Shown here in pieces: positions 1-11,100 of a stretch of DNA of 64,000 nt (its first letter is position 1; the number at the start of each line of letters is the position of its first letter). Position numbers and translations under genes: made by a program. The DNA is from Nemania diffusa (Eukaryota; Ascomycota; Sordariomycetes; Xylariales; Xylariaceae): positions 1,713,501 to 1,777,500 of the forward strand of contig JBBPUQ010000007.1 of the NCBI GenBank assembly GCA_038501195.1, written 5' to 3'. Below the pieces are notes generated by a model that did no database searches, was not told the DNA's origin, and saw nothing but the letters and a program-made list of their open reading frames with translations.

Positions 1-1649
1 AGAACTAAAGCAGGTATGCGCCGATATCTTCGTCGTGTGCAAGAGGCAGATCCAAGTGGTGGAATTGGCCATGGTCAAGGCGATACATCTGCTGAAACGG
101 GGAACGAAGCTGCTAAGGCAACAGAAACTCTGGCTGAGGGTATGGAGGAGGATGAAGAGAAGGTCATCCCAGACTACTACGAACCTCAAACTATAGTGCC
201 AGATATCCCATCTAGACTGCAGTGGATTGAGGATAGTGAGGGCCAAGTAATCAACCAGCATGAAGAGTTTCTTCGGGCCTTACCCCCTGGATACTTTACC
301 GCTCCGAAGAGTCTCTTGACTCAGAAGATCGACGCGAACCTACGGCAAATGCAAGAAACCAGGAAAGTTTGCTCGAAAATAGGGGTTATCAAACAAATGC
401 AACTTCAAACACAGGTAAGTCTCGATTGTTTTGTCTTTGATGGAATCGAACTACTAACCATTTCACGCAGGTGTACGCCAATCAATTTCCCAAGTACAAC
501 CCTGACCCCTTCTTGGAGGCTGATATCGAGCCGCATGTAACATGCGGTGATGACCTGGTGATGGCGCCAGAAGTTTGTCGTGCCGCGTTACAGCGATCCG
601 TTGCCAAGTTATTTTATCATGCCGGCTTCGAGGAATATCAGCCATCTGCGCTGGATACTATCACTGATATTGCAGCTGATTATTTCGGCAAAATGATACA
701 AACGTTCAAAACATATACCGAATGCGAGAAGAAGGACGTCATATCAACCGGCGACATTCCTACATCTATTATTCAACCCCGTTTCAATAATGAACAAGCC
801 GTCCTCCATACTCTTGCTGAGAACGGCTATTCGATTGAGGCTTTAGACACCTACGCCAAGGATGAAGTCGATCGACTCGGCAATAAGCTAAGCGGGATCC
901 ATGACCGTATGAAGTCTCATCTTAGCGATCTGCTTCGCCCCGCCGTTGTCGAAGGCGGCAATGACGGAGCTGCTGCCTTTAATGACGGTAGCGAACAATT
1001 TGTCGCAGGAGACTTCGCAGATGAGCTTGGCGAGGACTTCTTCGGTTTCAAGGAACTTGGTCTAGCAGGCGAGCTAGGCGGAGTCCTGTCTGTCCCGCTT
1101 CACCTACTCCAGTCGAGAGTTCGAAACCAATACCAGGCCCAGAACCAGGTGCAGAACCAAACTGATGCAGCCTTATTTGACGAACTTCCGCCTCCTGAAC
1201 CTGTCACCAAAGAGAATATCCAAGAACAGATTGGCCTGGTTAAGAATTTCTTCCTCGCGAAACTGCACGCTAATGGCGACCTACCGTTGGTGGAAGATAA
1301 AGATCTGCCTGTGAAGCAGAGACGGCCTCAGCCTCGACTTGGTGCAACGGGCAAGATCGTGTCCCCACAGAAGCGACCACCCAAAGAACAGAACGCCATC
1401 AATAAGAAGAGGAAGAAGATGGAACAACAGGCTGCCGAAGCAAAAAGGGCCAAGACAGAAGCGGAGAAAGCAACATCGTCAAAAAAGAATACTACTCTCC
1501 TCAATGGGTCTACGATTAGACCCACATCTTCGGCCGCCGGTCCGCCACCTATGGAACGTATGGGGAGCACACAAAGCCAGGGGAGCAATAACCAAACGGC
1601 CAAAGACGGCACAGGCATACCCATGAGTCCTGAGAGTATCGAGCGCTAG
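1..1649 (+). CDS. SPT7: SAGA complex subunit Spt7 (C-terminal part, 5' end outside window)
   Basis: Partial gene: the frame is already open at base 1, so the N-terminus and the bromodomain expected in Spt7 lie upstream. Exons are <1..414 and 471..1649. The 56-bp intron starts GTAAGT, has a CTAAC branch site and ends CAG, and it joins in phase 0. About 525 residues are visible. A histone-fold segment (bromodomain-associated type) covers the region with [20 protein letters not shown] and [19 protein letters not shown]. It is followed by the conserved Spt7 region with [18 protein letters not shown], and the tail is Lys/Glu-rich and low-complexity. In the family, Spt7 scaffolds the SAGA histone acetyltransferase coactivator and pairs through its histone fold with Ada1/Taf10-type subunits in the nucleus. 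The identification rests on recognising the histone-fold and FGFKELGL blocks. Confidence 0.88.
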
Positions 1650-2675
1650 TCCTTTTATTTATTTTGGCTTGTTTCGTCCCGGCATTTTGTCCTAAGCGCA
1701 TTTTTTATACTTCTGTTGTGTGGCATCTTGATCATTTCCAATATCATCTTTTCAATCAACTTTATACCCATTGGTTGGGAGTTTGCTTTAGAAGGGCGTG
1801 AAAGGTCTAGGCTAGTCACAAGGCGCATGAAAGTCGAGGCGTTTTTGGTTCTCCCCCCTTATTGCAAAGTACTAAGCCCCCTTTGCCACGGAGGCTGGTA
1901 CCAAAACTTGAACTTGGCACTCGGCAGACATCGAGCTTCTTCTTGGGTCTCGTAGGTACCTCGCATATACTAGGAGGAGCTAGGAAGGGCGATAATGAGA
2001 GATGGACGAGAGATCACGATCATCGAATACGTTGATGAGGAAAATGTCCCTCAAAAAAAGAAAAACCGGAGACCCAAATCTATGGACGTACATAGCTGTT
2101 TAAACAACAGAATCTCGTGTTCGTACCCTGTATAGCTAAGATATGGATACCCTTTAGTGCTCTAAGGACTTGTGCTGCTCGTAGTTCTTGTCTGCTTCTT
2201 TACATAGCTAGTGCATCGCCGACCAAACCAAAGTGGAAACTACCGTAAACTCACGATCCAAACCATAAGACGAGATTTGAGCTTCCTAAGTCCCAATCAT
2301 CTATTCTGCAAGTATCCCTGCACGCTAGCTAATCTACATTCACCTTAGTATAGCTCGTCATATAGAGAGTAAGTAGAGTAACAGTCTACAAAGCGATATA
2401 TCTACGCTATCCTTAATTTACAGGAGCTCGGCCAGCCAAGTCTGTCATTACTCCAACTATCGTGCAACTAGACTAGAGTTATTTGCTTGGTACTGTGATT
2501 GCAGGTTTCGATCATTCGTGACTCTATTTATTTATATATATGTGGATGTATCTATATACAGAAACCAACGCTATTCATTTCCCTAGTACCAAGCTCCAAG
2601 CTACCACAACGCTATTCATCAAGGACGTTATTTTTTTTTACATTCCAAGAAACTATCAAAGCAAAATTCTCCTCA
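1650..2675. other. Convergent intergenic region
   Basis: This 1.0 kb lies between the 3' ends of the SPT7 homologue and the transporter gene. It is moderately AT-rich, with T-rich tracts expected of 3' UTRs. I see no coding signal, RNA gene or clear repeat. Confidence 0.6.
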
Positions 2676-4569
2676 TCACAGGACATAGACGAACTCGTCA
2701 TTCTCACGGTCGGTCATATCTGCAAAGGCGTTCTGGCCGATGCGGCTCTGCTCGCCAGTGCCCTGCTCGGCTGCGCTGTGGTCGTCCTCGGCTAGGTCTT
2801 GGTATGTGTCTGACATACTCGTGTCCTTGATCTTGGCGGGCTTGCCGTTCTGCACGCGGCGGCTCTCCTGCATCTTGTTGAGGAAGATCAGGTTGATGGC
2901 CTGCAGGACGGCGGCTGCGGCCGTTGCTACGAAGAAGCCTAGGACGATACGGAGGCCTGGTAGGTAGCTCGGCGCGTCCTTGGAATTGAAGACTATAGGG
3001 CCGACGATGTTGCCTGTAGAAGAGGCAGCATTGTACACCGCTAGAAAGAGTCAAGATTAGCGCATAAGAAGGGTGGAAGGGGTGGGTTTCTGGTCGCTTA
3101 CACATGATGGTAGACTTCTTAGTCGTGCCGGCCGTGTTTGCTACGATCCAGGCAACTAATACGGGAACAAGGCCGTACAAGAAGGCCAGGAGGTAGTAGC
3201 CAACGAGCAGCGGCGCGCTGTGGCCCGCCGTCCGGGGGACGGTGTATAAAATGGCGAGACCAGCAATGACGGGTAGCACGAAGATGATCAGAACAACCGA
3301 CTTGTTGCGGAAGCGCTGGACGACCCACGAGGCGAGCAGGATTATGACCCACTGCACAAAACCGAAGGGGATGTTGAGTAGCGAGGTTAAGTACTTGTCG
3401 AATCCAAGACCGTTCAAGATAAGGGGTCCGAAAGTGTTTGTCACCGACGCGCCGGCGTTAATGAACAACGAAAGCGCAACCCAGAGGTACGTCTTGGGTT
3501 CGAGGAACATCTCGCCGACCTGCTTCCACTTGAACTCTCGAGTACCAGTTCCGGTCTGGTTGGCGCGCAGCCTCTCGACGGCCTTGGGCTTGTCTTCTTC
3601 GGACAGGAACCGTGCCGACGGGATGTCGTTGTCTAACTTCCAGTACACGAAAGGCGAGGAGGCGATAGTCACCAGGCCGACGAAGAGAAAGATACTGCGA
3701 CGCATCATTAGAATTTGCAATCTCTTAACAGCGGCACTCGGAACTCACATCTGCCACGACTCCAGAAGTTCGGAGCGGATATGTCCCAAGCCATACGACA
3801 GGCCCGACGCAACGATGGTAGCGATACCGTTCGTACCATACCAAGCAGCGACGCGCAGGGGCTGCTCGGCACGCCGGTACCACTGCGACGTGATGACGGA
3901 GAACAGCGGGAGGCAGCCCGCCTCGAAGAGGCCCAGGAAGAAGCGCGTGGCGTAGAGCGTCGGAAAATTGTGGCAGGCCGCGAGGGCCGTGGAAGCAATG
4001 CCCCAGCCGAGCACGAGGGCAGGCATGAGGATGCGGTGGGGCACGCGCACGATGAGGAAGGACGAGAAGGGCTGCCAGGCGAGCTGCGCGATGGGCGCCA
4101 CGGACCCGATCAGCGAGTACTGGTTGCCCGTCAAGCCCGTGTCCTGCACCAGCCCGAACGTCGCCGCGTAGCCGAGCACCGACTTGTCCAGGATCTGCAG
4201 GAAGTACACCCATACCAGGATGGCGAGGATCACCTTGTCCGTCTTCCGCTTGATGCGCTTGTTCTGTTTCGGGGAGTCAGTGAGTGACTGGGTTGGTGAG
4301 TGGATGGGAATGAGTTGAGTGAGGCAGCGGTGGCTGGGTGAGGGGTTGTTGATGGAGATATTGAGGATATCGAAAACACCGGAAAGGGGAGGAGAAAGAA
4401 CTCAACTCACGTCTTCTTCTGTGAGAACCACGCGCTCCTCGCCGACGAGCTGCATCGCCCTGTCGCCGTGCTTCGCGGCGTCGGAGGCGGATGCGCCCGC
4501 TGTCTTGACGGCATCTTCCTCGAGGTAGACGCTGCTGTCCATGTCCTTGGTTGTTGTCGTCGTACCCAT
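2676..4569 (-). CDS. MFS transporter, allantoate permease (Dal5) / anion:cation symporter family
   Basis: Exons on the minus strand are 4411..4569, 3749..4263, 3102..3694 and 2676..3040, giving 543 aa. All junctions have GT-AG ends and consistent phases, and the introns are 147, 54 and 61 bp. The ATG at 4569 opens a hydrophilic acidic N-tail of about 55 residues. Twelve-helix MFS sequence follows, including KVILAILVWVYFLQILDKS in TM1 and SVYNAASSTGNIVGP in the second half. The C-terminus DRENDEFVYVL is typical of Dal5-like permeases, which import allantoate, ureidosuccinate, vitamins or organic anions at the plasma membrane. The substrate cannot be told from sequence. The gene is complete and stands alone. 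Confidence 0.9.
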
Positions 4570-6107
4570 GGTATCTTATCTGTCTGCTCTGGCTTCTTTG
4601 TTCCCTTTTATTTTCCTTTCCTGTCTTTCTTTTCCTCGCACAGAGCCTCTGTTGTCTTAGTGCAGCCTCGCCCGCTGGAATGACTCTTCTCAATTCCTCT
4701 TGGGACGACGGACTGGCCGACTACTATAAGTAGTCTCCTCTCTGCGCACGATAATATGGATTCTTACTCCGCGTTTTGACTAGTGCTCCCCCACGTTTCC
4801 CCATATGGCCCCCGACTTTGTCCCCCACCTAGTTGCCGAGGCACACGATCAGGGTATATACTAACTATGCCCAGCACGACTAGCACATATAAATTCGGAA
4901 ACTCCGGGTCTTCGCCGTACCAGTCAGCTATGGTGCTCCGACAGCAATACGTTGTATTTGATGAGGGTACGGCGGATATTGTAAATTAGGAATTTCATCA
5001 GTGATAAATGAGTTGGAAATGCCGTGTCATTTCACGATGCTTAAGTCAAGTCATTAGCTAGTAGCTTAATTATCAAGTACCTAGTTCTTTTGCGCCCTTA
5101 AAATGAGTGGATTATTCTGTAAGCGGTAATCTCTTGAGCTTGCTAATTGAAGTAAAACATACGGCACATCGGAGTTAAAGTCATCATCTCTAAGACTATA
5201 ACTATAACTATAGATGGCTTTACGGCAAACGCATAGGACTAGTACCCGTTGATGTTCAACTACAGGCCGTGAGAACCCCCTCATTGAGATCATACATAAA
5301 TCCGCTCGAACGATCATACGCACTCATCACCGTGGAGCTACGTGGAGGTACACCGCAATTACGTACAACATAAGCATGAGGTTCCTTACCCACGGGACCG
5401 ACATCATACACTACCAATTACACTGTACTGTACCCTATATAGCGCTAAACCGTTGCCAAGACCGTTAGAACCACCGCCTAAGACTTCCTAACCTCCCAGC
5501 AAATGAAGCTTCTTACCGAACGAAGGGAACTTAGACGAAGCCAAGAGAGCTGGACCTGAAAAAATCAGATGGTGAGGACGTACGCTACACGTGGAACTAC
5601 CCCAACTTCACCACTTCTCGTCTTAACCTCCTATGTCTAAAAAGTGGCAACTAAATTTAGTCATGAGGCTAGATTTCCCAGTTCGACTTAGTGAACCAAA
5701 ACCAGCAGCACTCTGGTACGACTAGAATACAGAAAATAGACAAAGTCCCGATGACTAGCGCACCTTGACATATGGATTATATCAAACCCACAAATGGCCC
5801 CCTTCGCTTTATTATTTACACTACATTACTACACTACGTAGTACGTCTTGTACAAGGGCGCGAACGCGAACATAGCGTGACCTGGTTCCCCAATAGTCTA
5901 GATACTAGCTGACCCCCACGCTAGATCCTTATCCCCGCCCTCTCCGCACTTCGGGAATAAATCAGAGGATGCGGGGAAGATCAGATAGATCTCCATAGCT
6001 CATTGGAGGAGGTAGATTATCCGACCATACATGGCTTGGCATCTAACCAGTTTAGGTAAATAGTGGAGTGAAAAAAGATCAGTTGGTGTAAAATTCAAGA
6101 AATTTAG

Positions 6108-6176
6108 GTGAGTACTCACTGCGAATCTGGTATAGAATTAAAAGGTGTACTCAGTGAGTACTCAGTAAGTACTCAA
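6108..6176. repeat. Cluster of AGTACTCA palindromic repeats
   Basis: A perfect 12-bp palindrome, GTGAGTACTCAC, lies at 6108-6119. Three more copies of the AGTACTCA or GTACTCAGT core follow within 60 bp, the last running directly into the AT-rich tract. It may be the edge of a decayed inverted-repeat element, but no partner end was found. Confidence 0.5.
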
Positions 6177-6340
6177 AATATAAAATTAATTTTTAAAAAT
6201 TAATAATCAACTATTTAATCAAAAAATCATTTTTAATATTATCGTTCTATATTATTATTTTGAAATATTTATAAATATTATTGTAATTATTTTTTTATAT
6301 ATTTTTTATTTTAGTATTTTACTTGTATCTTTGCAGCAAC
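6170..6340. other. AT-rich tract
   Basis: About 170 bp made almost only of A and T, including long TTTTTAAAAATT-type and ATATTATTATTTT-type runs, in strong contrast to the flanks. There is no coding signal. It could be a RIP-like relic or simple low-complexity spacer DNA. Confidence 0.6.
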
Positions 6341-6680
6341 TGCAACTTTTGTTGTTTTTTACATTGCTTAATTAGGGTTAGCTTGCCAAGCTACGTATGG
6401 TCGGATGATCTACAGTCTCAGCTCATTGCTCTTTTCGGATGCTTAAAAACAAGATGTATGGAACTCCGCGGATCGAACTGCGGAGCTTTAGGGTATCTCC
6501 ACGTGACTGAGTCTAATATCCTATATACTTATGCTTAGGTAAACTCTATCACAAGATGGGTTACGGTAGCCAGTTCACATATAAGAGCAATTTCGTTGCC
6601 TTCATTGGGTGTCTTTGAAGTCCTAAGAGTAGAGTAAGCTACTAAGATAGACTTTCCGATGCTCCCTTTCAAACCCCCAA

Positions 6681-6702
6681 GATCTAGATCTAGATCTAGA
6701 TC
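6681..6702. repeat. Short (GATCTA)n simple repeat
   Basis: About 3.7 tandem copies of the hexamer GATCTA in a 22-bp stretch. Confidence 0.8.
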
Positions 6703-7524
6703 ACGTTAATACCCCACTCTATAGTCGTCACGGCGCGGAGGCTAGTTCCTCATCTTAGCATGAGAACGCCGACTGATGGGATTCTATCCCAAATATACCT
6801 GAGTTAAATACATCTTCTAACAGCGCTAATATAATGGTGTTGTAGATATATTACTTCACTAGAGTCTACAGGAGGTGGAACGCGGAGTTTATACAAGTCA
6901 GATATGAACATGATTAATGTAAAGTGCTCTAGACTACGGAGGGTATTGGAAGGTGAAAGCGTGTACGTAAAAGAGCAAGTTGGATTATAATGTTAGTGTT
7001 CTATTTATACGTTGCAATATTTCCTAGCATCGTTGGATTGCAGTTTTCTGATAAAGTTAACTATTCTTTACATGGATGTCTTGGTGCGATCGAACTGCAA
7101 TAGTTGACAAGACTTTCCCAGTTACAAAATAGTATTTTAGGTAAATACTATAGGACCTTAAAGCTAACCCTTTCTACAATTTGTTATTAGTCTAGTGAAT
7201 TAAAAGATATAGAACTCTAGTATCAGGCAAGAAAAGGAAGCGAATCAGACAATTATTCTTCTACTTTTATGCCCCCCTATTAGCAATAAGCTTGAAGTTA
7301 TTCTTCAAGTGTGTAAGATATGATATATTGTGGCATGAGATTATGTCAGCTGGTGTACAAGGTACTTGTAACGCGTTTGGCGCTTTGAGCTCAGTGAATA
7401 CAATGACTGAGCCAACCGAGGTAATAACCACAAACACGTCTGATTAATCAGGCAACCACAGCAACACACCCACCAGGACCTAATAGACCGGCTTAACCTG
7501 TTTGTCTGTCACCAGCAGAAGCCC

Positions 7525-7600
7525 AAGTAGCGCAGTGGTAAGAGGTGACGACCTCCAAGGTCGCTGCGTGTAGGCTCTCTCTCACAAGAGGCACCACCGT
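7525..7600 (+). other. tRNA-like fragment (possible SINE head), degenerate
   Basis: The stretch has a good pol III A-box/D-arm match (TAGCGCAGTGGTAAGAG). It is followed by an anticodon-like arm CGAC-CTCCAAG-GTCG, whose loop would carry CCA (Trp). There is no paired acceptor stem and no convincing GGTTCGANTCC B-box, so it is not a functional tRNA. It may be the 5' head of a tRNA-derived SINE or a chance match. Confidence 0.25.
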
Positions 7601-8155
7601 AACGCGACGGCAGGTGGAACAAAGCCTTAAACTAAGTACCCAGGGAAACCGAAGGGCGCGCAGTAGCTAGAGCCGCTGGTGTAAAAATTGAGAGCTCTAG
7701 GCTGGGCGAGTTTGGCAACTATACTGGGGCAACAGATAAGAGGGCAACTGGGGGAAATTGATTCTTTTTTTGTTGTCGTTATTGTTGATGCATTTGAAGC
7801 ACAGCAGTTCGAGTTGAGAACCTCTCACTTTATTTCTTTTACTTTGCCATTTTAAAGCAGCACAACTAAAAGCAAAACTAACTGCTAACTATTTATTGTT
7901 TTATAATTTAACCTTCTTTAATCTTAACTAACATATAGCGTAAACTAGATTTAGTTGTAAGTCATTTAATAATATTATGTTTTCCAATAACCGCAACTCT
8001 GCATGTACTGGCATTTCCATTGATCCTCGTAGCTTCGTAAGCTCATCAACATTAGGTAATTACTTCGAACAGAACCACGTTATAATGGATCGTGAACAAA
8101 CTCCATATGTGACTAGTCATTACATTCATGAGTGTCGGCAAGAGACTATTAACGT

Positions 8156-11100
8156 TTAATCTTTACCCGCAAGCCAAACACCACCCTTTAGGCCTTCGAT
8201 CACACTGTCCCTCAACCAACCGTCGTTTGACCAGCCGCTCTGGCCTGAAGGTCTCTCTGCCTTTTGCTCATGGCTTTGCTTGCGGTTCTGCTGTTCTTGT
8301 GCCCTTTCGGCTCTCCATTCAACCCACTCAAATAATCCCCTTAACCCTAGCATATCTTCCTGGTTAGGATTATTGATAGTCTCCTCGAGGACTAGCCGAG
8401 TGTCAACCACGGTTCCTGCAGCATCACCGACGTCGGGTCCACCAACGCTACGGTCGAGAACCAGGCTGCGTTCGGCGTGTGTTAACTTCTGTAGAGTCGG
8501 TACATGGTTGAACAGCCAATCAAGCGGCTGAGCGGCATTGTCGGCGGGGTTGGTACTTGAGACGCCGTCTTCCCGACCGAGAGCCATGATCGTTGCGGCA
8601 AACGGGCTGTCGCTAACAGGCCGGCGGCGTAAGGAAAGCGTTTGTGCACGATTGAACGATTCTATATATTCCGGATGAGCGTTGAAATCTAACTCTATGT
8701 TCCAGAACTCGGACGATGTCGTCCGTATACTTGATACCTCGCTCAAAGGGGGTAGGAGGCATGGCGTGGTGCGGATCTCATCGTCCGCCGAGCTTGATGA
8801 TTTTTTTAGGTGAATTGATATTGGTACACTGACTGGTGTGTTTGTTGCTACATCCTTGGTAACCAAGCACCGTGGATCGGTGGCAAGAACCCAGAAGTGG
8901 CGGAATGCTTGAAGATGGCTCTTGTTGTCTTGGACGCTATCCGGGAAGACCGGATAAAAGGCCACTAGAAGCGAGGCAGTAGCTAAATTTGATGTATTAA
9001 AGGTCTGTGTCCCACAGCCAAGCGACAGAACACCAATCGCCATGTGAGTCGCCATGTGTGAGCCATACGACGTATCAAGATCATTGCGCCCATGCAGAGA
9101 CCTCAGGATGCGGAGGACCTGTAGATCACATGTGCCTGCCATAACGGTCGCACAGGATAGGGCCACGGTATCGAGACACATACGAGCCGCTACCTGGACG
9201 CACCTATCGTCGAAGGTAGAATTCGGCTTTGTGTCTCTGCATTGGGCATAAAACCTGTGAAAATATGACAGCAATAGATCTCTAACAAGAAGGTTGCTAG
9301 AACCAGCATAGCGTAATGCTAACGAAAAACAGAGCCCAGCTAGGATGGTGAGAAAAGGAAGATGTGTTGAGTTGAGCGGTCCCCGAGATGCGTGATCAAA
9401 TGACTGGGTTGTTGATGTCTGTACCCGGTAATGATAGCGGCGAGGTAGATTCTTGCGAATCCACTCATGACTTGGCTCAATCTCCGACCATAATATTAGG
9501 TGTTTGGCGACGGTGCGTAGCAAGAGGATATCTGGGCGGATATAATCAAATTGTAATATTGCATCTGGTACATCAATTTTTCGGGCTACTATGTGATCTT
9601 CCGACTTCATATAGATGAGAGCGATCGCGACAACCGCAGCAGCACTGGATCTGTCAAGAATGTGAACTTGCTCGACTTTCTTTGTTGCGGAGGCCAATGT
9701 GAGTAGCTTCTCCGTGATGCGCATATCGTGGAGGCCCTTCAAGTCCGTGCCTTTGCCCAAGTTGATGAAACCAAGAGCGAAGCCGGCTGCTAATCGATAG
9801 CACTCAGTACGCAAGGGCTCTTCGTCGTCCTCTGTTTCGATATGTTCAATTTCTGACATCATGATCTCACTCATGCGGCGGTGTTGGCTGTTGCAGTACA
9901 GTAAGCCAATACCCATGATGCCTGTTGTTTGCGTGAGGGGGGAAAGGTTGAGCTCCGCGGCGCCCCTCGGAAGCAGTCGGGTGACGTGGACAGACAACAA
10001 ACGAGTAATCAGCGAGTCCATCGTGCCAATGTAGGATGCTGCAAGGCCTAAGAGTAATCCAATTGAAGTCATCGTATGTTTCGGTGTTAAGTATTTGAAG
10101 GCAACCCACTTGGCTATGTCTTTGAGATGTCCATTAAGACCTAGTGCCAACAGAAACCCAGCATGTCGGTTATTTAGATCATTACCTGGTTTGTTATAGA
10201 GTATCCATGATGTATCTATTCCTTTAGCGTCTCGAGAGATCGACAAGCCAGCAGCGACACCAGAATGAAAGAAGGCCCAGGCAATTTTCTCCTCCGTGAA
10301 TAGCGACTTGTCAACGCCTACAGTCACATTTTGAGGTTTGACCGTACAGTTCAATACGAAGCCATGCATATGAAACTTTTGCGTTAATAGCGGAAACCGG
10401 AGCCCATAATTCATGAGTCCACGTCCGGCTGGAATAGATAGAGTATTGGTAGCAAGCCTCGTAACCACCTCTTTTTGGTGTTCGAGGTAGAACGGCTCAC
10501 TCCATTCTGGGAGTGGGTCTAGCCGTATAGAGCGTGGCTTTGTTGTATTGAGCATAACTTTAGTCTCGTCGAGACGACGGTCGTCTTTGAAGATGGCCCT
10601 AATAACCGCCTGTTTGTCACTTTCAGCAGCATCGTCTGGTGGTGTGTCGTTGAAATCCATGACGTTTTGGCAGAGGGAAGTGAAGTCCCATGAAGCGTTA
10701 TGAGTTGGAGCCTGAATAGTATTAGCAGTAGCTCAAAGAAGTGTATGAAAGCCCTTACCAGTACATTGGTCGAGTAGCTACGATGGCTGTTTATCGGTAA
10801 CAATATTGAGTTGACGTCAGCTCTGTCGATTAATTCAAGTATCTCTGTAGACCATTCCGATGGTGGGTTCGGCTGGCACTGAGTGATTGCATCTCGGAGG
10901 GGAACAAGGATGGCTTCTGGGAGTGACTCTAAAATAACATTTGTGATCATACTTTGATGCATTGCTTCGACAAAATAGGCGGGTGGTTGTTTGTTCGACT
11001 CGAGCCTTTGGAATAAATTGTTGAACATCTTTATTCGGGGAAGATGCGACGACATGAGGGTTGTGCCAATAGAAGGCATTGCTATTTGCGACTTATTGTC

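Larger units (their letters stand above)
4570..8155. other. 3.6 kb gene-poor, AT-rich intergenic region
   Basis: The region runs from upstream of the transporter to downstream of APC1. No ORF looks coding on either strand. It contains a cluster of short palindromes, a very AT-rich tract, a (GATCTA)n stretch and a tRNA-like fragment, each listed separately. Overall it looks like old, decayed repeat DNA, but I cannot name a transposon family. Confidence 0.5.

Noticed and set aside
6440..6490. GATCGAACTGC stretches (also near 7088) resembling reversed tRNA T-loops
   Set aside because: The T-stem does not pair and no other tRNA arms are present.
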